A stretch of 18,007 nucleotides of DNA from JAWLBR01 sp041687495 (GCA_041687495.1 JAWLBR010000065.1:1-18007), one strand, 5' to 3'. Shown: positions 7,638 to 14,779, numbered from the stretch's first letter. Notes: generated from the sequence alone by a model not told the origin. A program made the numbers and translations.

Positions 7638-7661
7638 CATCAGATGATTAGACCCAGTTAA
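7632..7661 (-). promoter_or_regulatory. Candidate promoter for the lacI-glycohydrolase-ribokinase operon
   Basis: On the minus strand TTAACT (7661-7656) and TGTAAT (7637-7632) are separated by 18 bases, a 4/6 and 5/6 match to the -35 and -10 consensus. The -10 is one arm of the LacI-type palindrome. The leader to the start codon would be about 100 bases and contains short GC-rich hairpins such as GGCG/CGCC. Confidence 0.45.
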
Positions 7662-7702
7662 GCATTTCCCTCTAAAAAAACATTGCACAATTTTCCGGAG
7701 TC

Positions 7703-7748
7703 AAAAAACGGGGGGGGAGGCAAAACCTATTCGGTCATGCCTCCCCCG
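7703..7748 (-). terminator. Strong intrinsic terminator after the 4,6-dehydratase/HD-fragment unit
   Basis: On the minus strand CGGGGGAGGC (7748-7739) pairs with GCCTCCCCC...G (7721-7709), the longer C-run leaving a small bulge, and six T follow directly (7708-7703). It insulates the polysaccharide gene from the lacI operon. The arm includes an 8-base homopolymer (7710-7717), which is also prone to sequencing error. Confidence 0.85.
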
Positions 7749-7835
7749 TGTCATCCATCACTTTTACTCTTTATCACAGCTTCCGCCCGAAAGTATGCTC
7801 GACAACTCCCGGTAGAAGTTCATAGATAGATCTAC

Positions 7836-8060
7836 CTATCTTGCTCTCAAAACGTCTCTCAATTTCAAAGCGACTCCAACTCGTCTCCCCGCGTCATGCA
7901 GTAAGCCCAAAACATAGGCGATTTCCGGATCTAGCTCCCTGCAGTTGGCGGAGATCAGCTCCGCCGCTCTCGCAGCGTTACGGGAGCGGTTCCTGACATT
8001 GGAAAGGGAGACAACAGCCCTGTCAAGGTTGTGCCTCCCCTGTGCTACGCGATATAGCGC
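7836..8060 (-). pseudogene. Degraded HD-domain phosphohydrolase fragment
   Basis: The translated minus-strand segment at about 7997-7872 reads NVRNRSRNAARAAELI, then ELDPEIAYVLGLLHDAGRRV, unmistakably the core of an HD-domain metal phosphohydrolase (the LLHD pair binds the metal). The frame ends shortly after, at a TAG at 7836-7838, where intact proteins continue for many more residues. No ATG, GTG or TTG start with a ribosome site precedes the homologous part. The frame stays open only by running into the end of the neighbouring dehydratase gene in another frame. The position where family members usually carry the first metal-binding His (HSRN type) reads RSRN here. I therefore read it as a decayed remnant truncated at both ends. 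A rare short functional protein is less likely. Confidence 0.6.
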
Positions 8061-8070
8061 TGTGCCGTTT

Positions 8071-9960
8071 TTATTCGTGCTCTGCTGCGACTGCCACTTC
8101 GGCGGCAGCAGACTGTGCCACGGGAACATTCATCGGCTTATATGTATCCACCAAGTTCTGCAGCAGCGTGCGAATGGCTTGTCCTTCAGCAGTTTGAACT
8201 ACCTGAACCATGCGCTCGAGCATAAACCGAAGGTGTCCGAAATCGCACTGAGACAAAATCGCGGTGTAAATCTTCTCGTGCTGAGTCGAGTTAGTGTTTT
8301 CCTCGTCGGCCAGGAGTTCCTCATACAGCTTCTCACCCGGGCGCAGACCAACATAGCGAATGTCAATGTCTCGACCTGGCTCATATCCCGAAAACCGGAT
8401 CAAGTCTTCAGCCAGCTCCTTGATCTTGACCGGTTCACCCATATCCAAAAGCATCACTTGCCCACCCCGGCCAATATGGCCAGCCTGTAGTACCAACTGA
8501 CAGGCCTCGGGGATGGTCATAAAGTACCGTGTCATCTCCGGGTGCGTCACCGTTACCGGTCCACCCTCAGCGATCTGTTTCTTGAAGAGAGGCACCACTG
8601 ACCCGTTACTGCCCAAGACATTACCGAACCGAACCGCAACAAACTCCGTCTGACTGGTTTCATTAATCCACTGAATCACCATCTCAGCGGCCCGTTTCGT
8701 TGCTCCCATCACATTCGTAGGGTTAACTGCTTTATCCGTCGAGATGAGAACAAACTTCTCTGCGCCATACCGGGAAGCTGCTTCAGCCACAGTCTTGGTG
8801 CCAAAGATATTGTTCTTAACCGCTTCGCCGGGATTGTACTCCATCATCGGTACGTGCTTATGGGCTGCGGCATGAAAAACCACCTGGGGTCTAAACTGCT
8901 GAAACACCCCATCGATCCGAACTTGGTCTTGGATACTGGCGACAACAGGGAACAGCGTAAGGTTGGGCATCTTCTTTCTCAGCTCGAGCTCGATATGGTA
9001 CAAGTTGTTCTCGGAGTTGTCCAAAATCACCAGGAACTCCGGTTCGAACTTGGCAATCTGCCGACACAGCTCAGAACCGATGCTGCCACCACCGCCAGTA
9101 ACCATAACCCGTTTTCCGTGCAAAAAACGACTGATCTCGCTGGTATCAATCCGGATTGGTTCTCGATGCAGCAAATCCTCAATCTGCACTTCCCGCAACT
9201 GCCCGACGGTAGCCTTGCCATCGACGAGCTCATACAGCCCTGGCAAAACCTTGATCTTAACGCCCTTATCCTGGCACACTCGTACGATCCGGCGCACTGC
9301 CGTACCGGGAGCAGAAGGCATGGCGATAATCACTTCATCTATGTGCTCACTGGCGATGAGGGACGGAAGGTCCTGAGCATTTCCCCGCACCTTCACTCCA
9401 TAGATTTCCTTATTCCTCTTCTTGGGGTCGTCATCCACAATGGCTTTCACAGATATGCCGAGTTCCGAGTGCCGCTGCAGTTCTTTTAAGATCAGGGCCC
9501 CGGCGTCGCCTGCCCCCACAAGAATTGCCTTTTTCCCACCCTGGCGAGATTTCCACGCTAAGTAACGTTGGTATATCCCTACTTTGATTAGCAGCCGGGC
9601 ACCGCCCAGCATAGCTCCAGATATGAGAATTTGCAGGGCTACTACCGAGCGGGGCAACATTAGCGAGCGATTGACAAACAAGATGAGACTCACGGTCCCT
9701 GCTGATCCAAAGAAAACCGCCGCGCCAAGGGCGATCAGTTCCTTCAGACTGGCGTATCTCCATACCCTGCTGTACATCCGAAAGAGGGTAAACGAAGCTA
9801 TGTAGGCCAGTGATGTCAGCAGCACCAAGAGCTGCCAATTGTCTACAAACAGTCTCGGAACCCGATGTTCAAAACGGAGCAGTAGACCCAGGTACAGCGC
9901 TATGTTCACAACGATCACATCATATACCGATAGAATTGCGTTAGTGCGACTGACGCCCAT
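8071..9960 (-). CDS. Membrane-anchored nucleotide-sugar 4,6-dehydratase/epimerase (FlaA1/WbpM/CapD family)
   Basis: A 629-residue, full-length member of the large membrane-bound branch of this family. Residues about 10-125 hold four hydrophobic segments. Residues 143-265 form a first Rossmann-like domain (AILVGAGDAGALILKEL). Residues 282-560 are the SDR catalytic domain, with the NAD(P) motif VTGGGGSIGSELCRQI at 287-302, AAHKHVPMMEYNP at 365-377, STDKAVNPTNVMGATKR at 407-423, and LRPGEKLYEEL near 539-549. The active site uses Met (M418-x3-K422) instead of the usual Tyr, typical of UDP-GlcNAc/UDP-HexNAc 4,6-dehydratases of this type. Products feed capsule, exopolysaccharide or glycan synthesis. 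The ATG at 9960 has GGGAG 9 bases upstream. The last ~20 residues are a low-complexity Ala/Val/Glu tail. No other polysaccharide genes are visible nearby. Confidence 0.92.
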   Translation of the reverse strand: MGVSRTNAILSVYDVIVVNIALYLGLLLRFEHRVPRLFVDNWQLLVLLTSLAYIASFTLFRMYSRVWRYASLKELIALGAAVFFGSAGTVSLILFVNRSLMLPRSVVALQILISGAMLGGARLLIKVGIYQRYLAWKSRQGGKKAILVGAGDAGALILKELQRHSELGISVKAIVDDDPKKRNKEIYGVKVRGNAQDLPSLIASEHIDEVIIAMPSAPGTAVRRIVRVCQDKGVKIKVLPGLYELVDGKATVGQLREVQIEDLLHREPIRIDTSEISRFLHGKRVMVTGGGGSIGSELCRQIAKFEPEFLVILDNSENNLYHIELELRKKMPNLTLFPVVASIQDQVRIDGVFQQFRPQVVFHAAAHKHVPMMEYNPGEAVKNNIFGTKTVAEAASRYGAEKFVLISTDKAVNPTNVMGATKRAAEMVIQWINETSQTEFVAVRFGNVLGSNGSVVPLFKKQIAEGGPVTVTHPEMTRYFMTIPEACQLVLQAGHIGRGGQVMLLDMGEPVKIKELAEDLIRFSGYEPGRDIDIRYVGLRPGEKLYEELLADEENTNSTQHEKIYTAILSQCDFGHLRFMLERMVQVVQTAEGQAIRTLLQNLVDTYKPMNVPVAQSAAAEVAVAAEHE

Positions 9961-10195
9961 CTCGTACCACTCCCGTTGTAGCTTCGGTGCTTATACACCA
10001 CTGGTTAGGACCACTAGCCTGCCTGTCTAGATTCAGGTCAAACCTAGATAATGTGCGCGACCAATACAGGAAAGTAGGTATCGACTACAATCCACTCTTA
10101 GAGTTAGGCAGTGGCCGACCAGTATCCTGCATAGTTGGCTAAAGTTCTCCCCTAATACACTATTTACCAGGAAGTCGACGGCTGTGCTGCGGAAA
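9961..10195. other. Intergenic region upstream of the 4,6-dehydratase gene
   Basis: About 235 bases between the dehydratase start and the terminator of the secreted-protein gene. It must hold the dehydratase promoter. The best fragment I see is TTGACC on the minus strand at about 10041-10036, without a convincing -10 at the right distance. No gene, RNA or repeat was recognised. Confidence 0.4.
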
Positions 10196-10226
10196 GCAAA
10201 ACCGCCTAAGGATTGACCGTAGGCGG
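10196..10226 (-). terminator. Intrinsic terminator after the secreted-protein gene
   Basis: On the minus strand a perfect 7-bp stem CCGCCTA / TAGGCGG (10226-10220 with 10208-10202) is followed by TTTTGCTTT. It lies about 50 bases after the stop codon of the secreted coiled-coil protein gene. Confidence 0.75.
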
Positions 10227-10276
10227 AAGGCTCCTGGTCTGCTACATTGACTTGGAAGCTTTGTTAACCCCTCAAA

Positions 10277-11107
10277 CTAGAGTTTGGCTTTGAGCTCCTC
10301 CCTTTCTAGTTCATACTGCATCCTCAACTTCTCGTATGTTGCTAATAGCTCATACGAAGTTTGGAGGAGCATGGCACTAGTGGCGCCTCCGTCGTCCATG
10401 CTTTCATACAGTTCAATACTTAGCCTCTGCTGCTCAATCTTCCGATCCTGCTCTGCGATTTGTGCGTCTAGTACCTCTATGGCTGCTATAACCTCTGTCC
10501 GGGACGATTCACTGGAACGAGGTTCAGGAGTCGAGTTCGAGGTAGACAGTTCAAAGGAAAAATCGCTGGGGCTAGGACTAGCCGCTGGTTGGTTGGTCTC
10601 GTCAATTCGCTCCAGCTCAATGGTCCCTTTGTTGTAAGTGGCATTGGGATCCCTTTCGGCGATCCGCCTCTGAGATGTAACTCTCTCATATGTACCGTCG
10701 GCCACCCCTAGGCCGTGGTCGAACTCTAGTACACATTTTTCTCTAGTGTATAGCACTCCCATGCCAACACTATCTTCACGGGCAAGGAGCATCTCAAGCC
10801 TGCTACCGGCCAGGCGGTAATCCACCACGGATACATCCGTCTTTGTCCCGGTAATTGCAAAGATATCATTTCTTTCCTCTTCAACAATGCCGATATTGCT
10901 TCCATCCCAGTTGATTGTCCACAAAACATCAGGTGTTGCTCTTGGCATGTCGCCGAACACCTCTTGTTGGTACTGCTCATAGGCATTGTTCGTATACGTG
11001 ACTTCCCTATATACCCTCCACGTTCCGCTGATCCTAGTATCAGCTGCTTGGCCAACACTGGAAGTTGCCAGCGCGATCACCATAACCAGCAGCCATATCT
11101 TTCTCAT
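10277..11107 (-). CDS. Secreted protein of unknown function with C-terminal coiled coil
   Basis: A 276-residue protein that I do not recognise. Residues 1-22 are a clear signal peptide (MRKIWLLVMVIALATSSVGQA) with a type I cleavage site near GQA/AD and no lipobox Cys. Residues about 23-170 look beta-rich, including the lipocalin-like fragment ISGTWRVYREV and ERNDIFAITGTKTDVSVVDYRLAGS. A Ser/Pro/Thr-rich linker follows at about 172-203. Residues about 205-276 form a strongly predicted coiled coil (VIAAIEVLDAQIAEQDRKIE, then ELLATYEKLRMQYELEREEL). It starts at ATG 11107 after a G-rich ribosome site (AGGGGGGGG) and has its own terminator, so it is probably transcribed alone. It probably acts outside the membrane, but no enzymatic motif is visible. 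Confidence 0.8.
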   Translation of the reverse strand: MRKIWLLVMVIALATSSVGQAADTRISGTWRVYREVTYTNNAYEQYQQEVFGDMPRATPDVLWTINWDGSNIGIVEEERNDIFAITGTKTDVSVVDYRLAGSRLEMLLAREDSVGMGVLYTREKCVLEFDHGLGVADGTYERVTSQRRIAERDPNATYNKGTIELERIDETNQPAASPSPSDFSFELSTSNSTPEPRSSESSRTEVIAAIEVLDAQIAEQDRKIEQQRLSIELYESMDDGGATSAMLLQTSYELLATYEKLRMQYELEREELKAKL

Positions 11108-11164
11108 ACCAACCCCCCCCTAAGATGAAGAACCAGCCGTTCTCCCTCTGAGCCGACCTAAACC

Positions 11165-11458
11165 TCAATGACGTTGTAGCTCGCCCTTGATGAGCTTGAC
11201 ATTCGGCAAGGCCGGGGCTTTACCTTCATAGTTGTCGCATAGTTCTGGCTTATGGAAAGGAGCATTCTACCCGCATCTAACATCGCTGCCCATTTTGTTA
11301 GCAACGCTGCCTCCAGTTGCGATAGCGAGGTTGTTAAAGGGATTACGTGAACTATGACTAAGGGGTAGCCTATCGGACCGGGTAATCTCGGCGAACCCAT
11401 TGCCCACTAAGATAAAGGACACGGTCCATGACTGGCAGCGCTTCACCAAGGGGGGCAT
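11165..11458 (-). pseudogene. Possible coding remnant interrupted by an in-frame TAG
   Basis: This 355-base gap between two divergent genes has no intact gene. On the minus strand one frame reads protein-like on both sides of a TAG at 11269-11267: NPFNNLAIATGGSVANKMGS before it and NAPFHKPELCDNYEGKAPAL, then PNVKLIKGELQRH, after it, ending at TGA 11167-11165. The amino-acid composition is much more natural than in the other frames, so it may be the C-terminal remnant of a dead gene. I cannot assign a family. Chance open reading remains possible. Confidence 0.3.
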
Positions 11459-11462
11459 CAGA

Positions 11463-11945
11463 ATGGCATTTCACGTGAGACACATGAGTAGTCTTGATGC
11501 AAGGGAGATTTCCACCTGGTCCTACCCAGAGCCGTATTCGTTTTACGATATGGATGGGGGCAGTGAATGCATCGCTGAACTCCTTGATGGTTCCTATTAT
11601 TCCGTTGTTGATCGACAAGATAGCGTTATAGGCTACTACTGTTTTGGAAAGTCGGCTCAGGTTCCCGTAGGACATCAATTTGGTGCATATGACTCTCCCG
11701 ACCTGGTGGATATCGGCCTAGGCCTTAAGCCCACATTGTGTGGCAGGGGGCTAGGAAGCTCATTCTTGCACTCCGGTCTCGAATTCGCCCGCAACCAGCT
11801 ATCCGCCACTGGTTTTCGCCTAACCGTTGCCGCCTTCAACATCAGGGCCACAAAAGTGTACACAAAGGCGGGTTTCAAAAGGCAGATGTCCTTTACGAGT
11901 AGCACAAAAATGGGAAAGACCGAATGGATCGTTATGGTTCTATGA
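11463..11945 (+). CDS. GNAT-family N-acetyltransferase
   Basis: A 160-residue protein with the GNAT fold. Motif A spans about residues 83-105 (VDIGLGLKPTLCGRGLGSSF), with the acetyl-CoA pyrophosphate-binding R-G-L-G at 95-98. Motif B follows as VAAFNIRATKVYTKAGFKRQ (122-141), including the conserved Asn and Tyr. GNAT enzymes transfer acetyl from acetyl-CoA to an amine; the substrate here is unknown. The ATG at 11463 was chosen because AGGGGGG lies 7 bases upstream; the frame stays open 21 codons further to an ATG-less start with no ribosome site. The gene is on the plus strand, against the local trend, and precedes the DUF2961 gene by 124 bases, with which it may be co-transcribed. Confidence 0.85.
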   Translation: MAFHVRHMSSLDAREISTWSYPEPYSFYDMDGGSECIAELLDGSYYSVVDRQDSVIGYYCFGKSAQVPVGHQFGAYDSPDLVDIGLGLKPTLCGRGLGSSFLHSGLEFARNQLSATGFRLTVAAFNIRATKVYTKAGFKRQMSFTSSTKMGKTEWIVMVL

Positions 11946-12010
11946 CTGAACACTCTCAAGCGCTTTGCCTAGACACAGCACGCTCACCGAGAGTTCAGCA
12001 GGAGACCTGC
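11946..12010 (+). other. Two consecutive stem-loops between the GNAT and DUF2961 genes
   Basis: CTGAAC plus TCTC (11946-11957, with a 2-base bulge) can pair with GAGAGTTCAG (11989-11998), enclosing an inner AGCG/CGCT pair. It is immediately followed by a perfect small hairpin GCAGG-AGA-CCTGC (11998-12010). No T-run follows, so this is not a normal terminator. It could be an mRNA-stability or processing element; function is unknown. Confidence 0.35.
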
Positions 12011-12069
12011 ACAAGTACAGATAAACAATCAGCCATCACCGGCAAAACTGAATTTGGGGGGTAGCAAGT

Positions 12070-13164
12070 GTGATCGGAAACACGAGTCTAGCTGGATTAG
12101 CCAAACTTAGGGACTATACCAGCTGTCGCTTCAGCAGCTATGACACAACAGGTGCGAACAGGGACAACTGGATCATTCAGCCAGGAGAAGAGCGCACCTT
12201 AGCCGATATGAAAGGCCCTGGGTGCGTCAAACACATCTGGATGACTCTTGGATTTCACGCTGGAGAGGAGCACATCGAGCCGCCGAGCGCATATCCTAGA
12301 CGCCTTGTATTGCGAGGGTATTGGGATGGCCTTGACCAGCCCTCAGTGGAGGCTCCGGTAGGAGACTTTTTCGGACTCGGACACGGTCTGCTTAAGGACT
12401 TCAACTCACTACCACTGCAGATGAGCCCTTCCAGCGGGAAAGCCATGAACAGCTGGTGGGTAATGCCCTTTAAGGAAAGCGGGCGAATCACCTTTACCAA
12501 CGAATGTGAGGTTCCGGTTGCCGTATTTTTCTATGTAGACTATGAAAGCTACTCAAAACCACTGGATGAGATGGCATACTTCCATGTGCAATGGCAGCGG
12601 GAAAATCCAACCCAGGGATATGGGGATCGACCTGGGGTCAACGTGGTCAAGGATATCTGGGGCGATCCTAACCACGGCGAGGGCAATTACGTAATCCTCG
12701 ATACTGAGGGCAACGGAATCTACTGCGGTTGCCATTTGGACATTGACTGCTTTACCCGCCAAAAGAATGACTGGTATGGTGAAGGCGATGACATGATCTA
12801 TGTTGACGGTGAGTCTTGGCCACCGAAACTGCATGGCACAGGCACCGAGGACTACTTCAACACCGCCTACTGCCCAAAGACCGAGTTTAACACCCCCTAT
12901 TACGGACTCACGCTCTACAGTGGAACCCCAGACTGGCCGTGGAAGGGAAAAAACAGCGTGTATCGCTATCACATAGAGGATCCCATTCGGTTCCGTAAGA
13001 GCATCAAAGTGACCATTGAACACGGCCATAACAACAACTTGACCAACGACTACAGTTCGACAGCATACTACTACCTAAGTGAGCCCAAGGGGCCTAGCAT
13101 TCCGCTACTGCCGGTGGACCAAAGGCTGCCTCGACCAAACGAGCCGCAGTATGTAGGTAAATGA
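12070..13164 (+). CDS. DUF2961 / glycoside hydrolase family 172 protein
   Basis: A 364-residue protein carrying DUF2961 hallmarks: RFSSYDTTGANRDN at 20-33, the acid-rich VEAPVGDFFGLGHG at 93-106, WYGEGDDMIYVDGE at 235-248, and GTGTEDYFNTAY at 256-267. DUF2961 was assigned to GH172, with characterised members acting on alpha-D-fructofuranosides (difructose dianhydride) and D-arabinofuranosides of D-arabinan. The two acidic residues E238 and E260 are spaced as expected for the catalytic pair recalled for that family. There is no signal peptide, so the substrate is probably an imported oligosaccharide. GTG 12070 is the start, with GGGGGG about 8 bases upstream. No transporter or sugar regulator lies adjacent on this strand. 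The precise substrate cannot be told from sequence. Confidence 0.88.
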   Translation: MIGNTSLAGLAKLRDYTSCRFSSYDTTGANRDNWIIQPGEERTLADMKGPGCVKHIWMTLGFHAGEEHIEPPSAYPRRLVLRGYWDGLDQPSVEAPVGDFFGLGHGLLKDFNSLPLQMSPSSGKAMNSWWVMPFKESGRITFTNECEVPVAVFFYVDYESYSKPLDEMAYFHVQWQRENPTQGYGDRPGVNVVKDIWGDPNHGEGNYVILDTEGNGIYCGCHLDIDCFTRQKNDWYGEGDDMIYVDGESWPPKLHGTGTEDYFNTAYCPKTEFNTPYYGLTLYSGTPDWPWKGKNSVYRYHIEDPIRFRKSIKVTIEHGHNNNLTNDYSSTAYYYLSEPKGPSIPLLPVDQRLPRPNEPQYVGK

Positions 13165-13189
13165 CAGACCATCAGTTACTGATTGGGTA

Positions 13190-13212
13190 GACGGCGGGGT
13201 CGCCCCGCCGTC
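13190..13212 (+). terminator. GC-rich hairpin terminator after the DUF2961 gene
   Basis: A perfect 10-bp stem GACGGCGGGG / CCCCGCCGTC with a TCG loop begins 25 bases after the stop codon. The tail CTCTCTACGTTT is pyrimidine-rich but lacks a solid T-run. It most likely ends the GNAT-DUF2961 transcript. Confidence 0.65.
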
Positions 13213-13271
13213 CTCTCTACGTTTCGCACCGGACCAGTAGGCATAGCAGGAACGCTCCGGTATCAGGCTCC

Positions 13272-13427
13272 AGCTTGGCAAGAGCTAGATACCACGGCGT
13301 TTTCAGCATTAGAGCCAAGGACATACTCGAATTCAACACCCTAATGGTACCCTTCTACGATACCCGAAAGGCTGACGATATCGTAGCATTCCTTGCCGAA
13401 AAGTGCATCAGATACATTACCGAATAG
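13272..13427 (+). pseudogene. C-terminal protein fragment without a start codon
   Basis: A plus-strand frame ending at TAG 13425-13427 reads HGVFSIRAKDILEFNTLMVP and continues FYDTRKADDIVAFLAEKCIR. It is well composed and looks like the end of a real protein, but I cannot name the family. No ribosome site or good start precedes it: the frame stays open through the terminator region without ATG, and the only Met is deep inside. It overlaps the 3' end of the convergent mechanosensitive channel gene by 11 bases. It is likely a gene remnant, possibly left by the event that placed the DUF2961 gene here. Confidence 0.35.
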
Positions 13428-14700
13428 TGGACATTTGCATATCGTCAATGACATCAATCGCCTCACTGTCCACAGCACCTTGACCCTGCTTGGTCATCAG
13501 GGTGGCCAAGTCATGTCCGGTTGGAACTTGCGATACTCTAAGCCCGAACTCCGGGATGACCGCCAAGACATGGTCAAAGATGTCCGCTTGAATTCCTTCA
13601 TAGTTGGCCCAGACAGTGTCGTTGGCAAAAACGTAGATTTCAATCGGAATCCCCGCTGTCGTTGGCTGCAGTTGCCGAACTAGGAAGGTAAGCTGTTGAT
13701 GGATCCCGGGATGCTGCCGCAAATAAGCGGATAAGTAGGCACGAAATGTGCCAAGATTGGTCATTCGCCTCCCATTGACGACCACACTGGGATCTACGCC
13801 GTGCTCTTCGTTGTAGGCAGCGATTTCTGCCTGCTTACGCTCGATATATTCCTTAAGCACTTGGATCTTGCTGAACTTTTCTATCATGGCTTCGGTACAA
13901 AAGGTAACGCTGGTCTGATCGATGAGGATCGAGCGCTTAATCCTGCGGCCGCCGGCTTCCTGCATTCCCCGCCAGTTCTTGAAAGAGTTGTTAATCAGTT
14001 TATGGGTGGGAATAACAGAGATCGTCCGGTCCCAGTTCTGGATCTTGACCGTATGCAGAGCTACCTCGATGACATCTCCATCGGCATTGAACTCGGGAAT
14101 TTCCAACCAATCACCCACTCGAATCAGGTCGTTAGTGTTGATCTGAATACTCGCCACAAATCCAAGGATCGTATCTTGGAACATGAGCAAGAGGATGGCA
14201 GCTACAGCTCCTAACCCGCTGAGGAAAATAAGGGGGCTTTGGCCAATCAGCATGGAGACAACAATTACCGCAACAGATATGTACAAGAAGATAAGCACAA
14301 TCTGGACGTAGCTTTTGATAGGCTTCTTCCTGGATATTGGATAGGTATTGTAGATCTCTAGACCACCATTCAGTAGGCGGGTTAGGGATGAGAGAAAGAT
14401 TAGGACGACCCAGACGCTAATTATCCTTTGAACCGGCTCCTCAAACACAGGGAGAAACTCCATCCCCTGATAAAGAACAAGGGCTGGTATTAGTTGTGGA
14501 AGTCCATCGAAGACGCCTTTTTCAAACAGCACATCATCCCACTTCAGTTTGGTCTGCCTCATCAGGTATTTCATAAACCGCAGTACATAACGCTTGGTAA
14601 CAAGAAATGTTACCGCGCTCAACAGCACCAGACCCATCATAATCAGGAAGTCCTTAAGCGTGGGATATTCATTGACTGTTTGCCAAATCTGGTCTAGCAC
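13417..14700 (-). CDS. Mechanosensitive ion channel, MscS superfamily (YbdG/MscM-like)
   Basis: A 427-residue membrane protein. Hydrophobic segments lie near residues 18-36, 67-84, 92-110, 131-152 and 156-186. The last is the MscS-type pore helix, GLGAVAAILLLMFQDTILGF at 162-181, followed directly by the beta domain (VASIQINTNDLIRVGDWLEI) and VIEVALHTVKIQNWDRTISV. The sequences NSFKNWRGMQEAGGRRIKRS and the longer, insert-containing C-terminal domain resemble the YbdG (MscM) branch rather than small MscS (about 286 residues). It releases solutes when membrane tension rises after hypo-osmotic shock. The start is GTG 14700, with GGAGG 8 bases upstream. It stands alone between the BASS transporter gene (168 bases upstream) and a convergent plus-strand fragment. 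Confidence 0.9.
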   Translation of the reverse strand: MLDQIWQTVNEYPTLKDFLIMMGLVLLSAVTFLVTKRYVLRFMKYLMRQTKLKWDDVLFEKGVFDGLPQLIPALVLYQGMEFLPVFEEPVQRIISVWVVLIFLSSLTRLLNGGLEIYNTYPISRKKPIKSYVQIVLIFLYISVAVIVVSMLIGQSPLIFLSGLGAVAAILLLMFQDTILGFVASIQINTNDLIRVGDWLEIPEFNADGDVIEVALHTVKIQNWDRTISVIPTHKLINNSFKNWRGMQEAGGRRIKRSILIDQTSVTFCTEAMIEKFSKIQVLKEYIERKQAEIAAYNEEHGVDPSVVVNGRRMTNLGTFRAYLSAYLRQHPGIHQQLTFLVRQLQPTTAGIPIEIYVFANDTVWANYEGIQADIFDHVLAVIPEFGLRVSQVPTGHDLATLMTKQGQGAVDSEAIDVIDDMQMSTIR

Positions 14701-14764
14701 TAAATCGCCTCCATACGCCGATAATTAGCAACTCTTCCTAAAGCTTCCCCCGAAGCACAAAGGG

Positions 14765-14779
14765 AACCAGTCCCTGGTT
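14765..14779 (-). terminator. Weak hairpin after the BASS transporter gene
   Basis: On the minus strand AACCAG / CTGGTT form a perfect 6-bp stem with a 3-base loop, followed by CCCTTTGTG rather than a T-run. It lies about 90 bases after the transporter stop and is the only stem-loop seen between that gene and the mechanosensitive channel gene. It may be a weak terminator, or the two genes may be partly co-transcribed. Confidence 0.3.

Noticed and set aside
7764..7823. 19-codon minus-strand frame (MNFYRELSSILSGGSCDKE) between the HD fragment and the terminator
   Set aside because: It starts with ATG, but the ribosome site is weak and nothing supports translation; most likely chance.
7945..8490. 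181-residue plus-strand open frame
   Set aside because: Antisense to the dehydratase gene and the HD fragment, both of which have clear homology on the other strand; no ribosome site or motif.
8854..9489. 211-residue plus-strand open frame
   Set aside because: Antisense to the SDR catalytic domain of the 4,6-dehydratase; the long open frame is a by-product of GC-biased codons.
11267..11269. TAG read as pyrrolysine or suppressed stop
   Set aside because: TAG ends ordinary genes in this window, there is no sign of pyrrolysine machinery here, and a decayed gene explains the sequence more simply.
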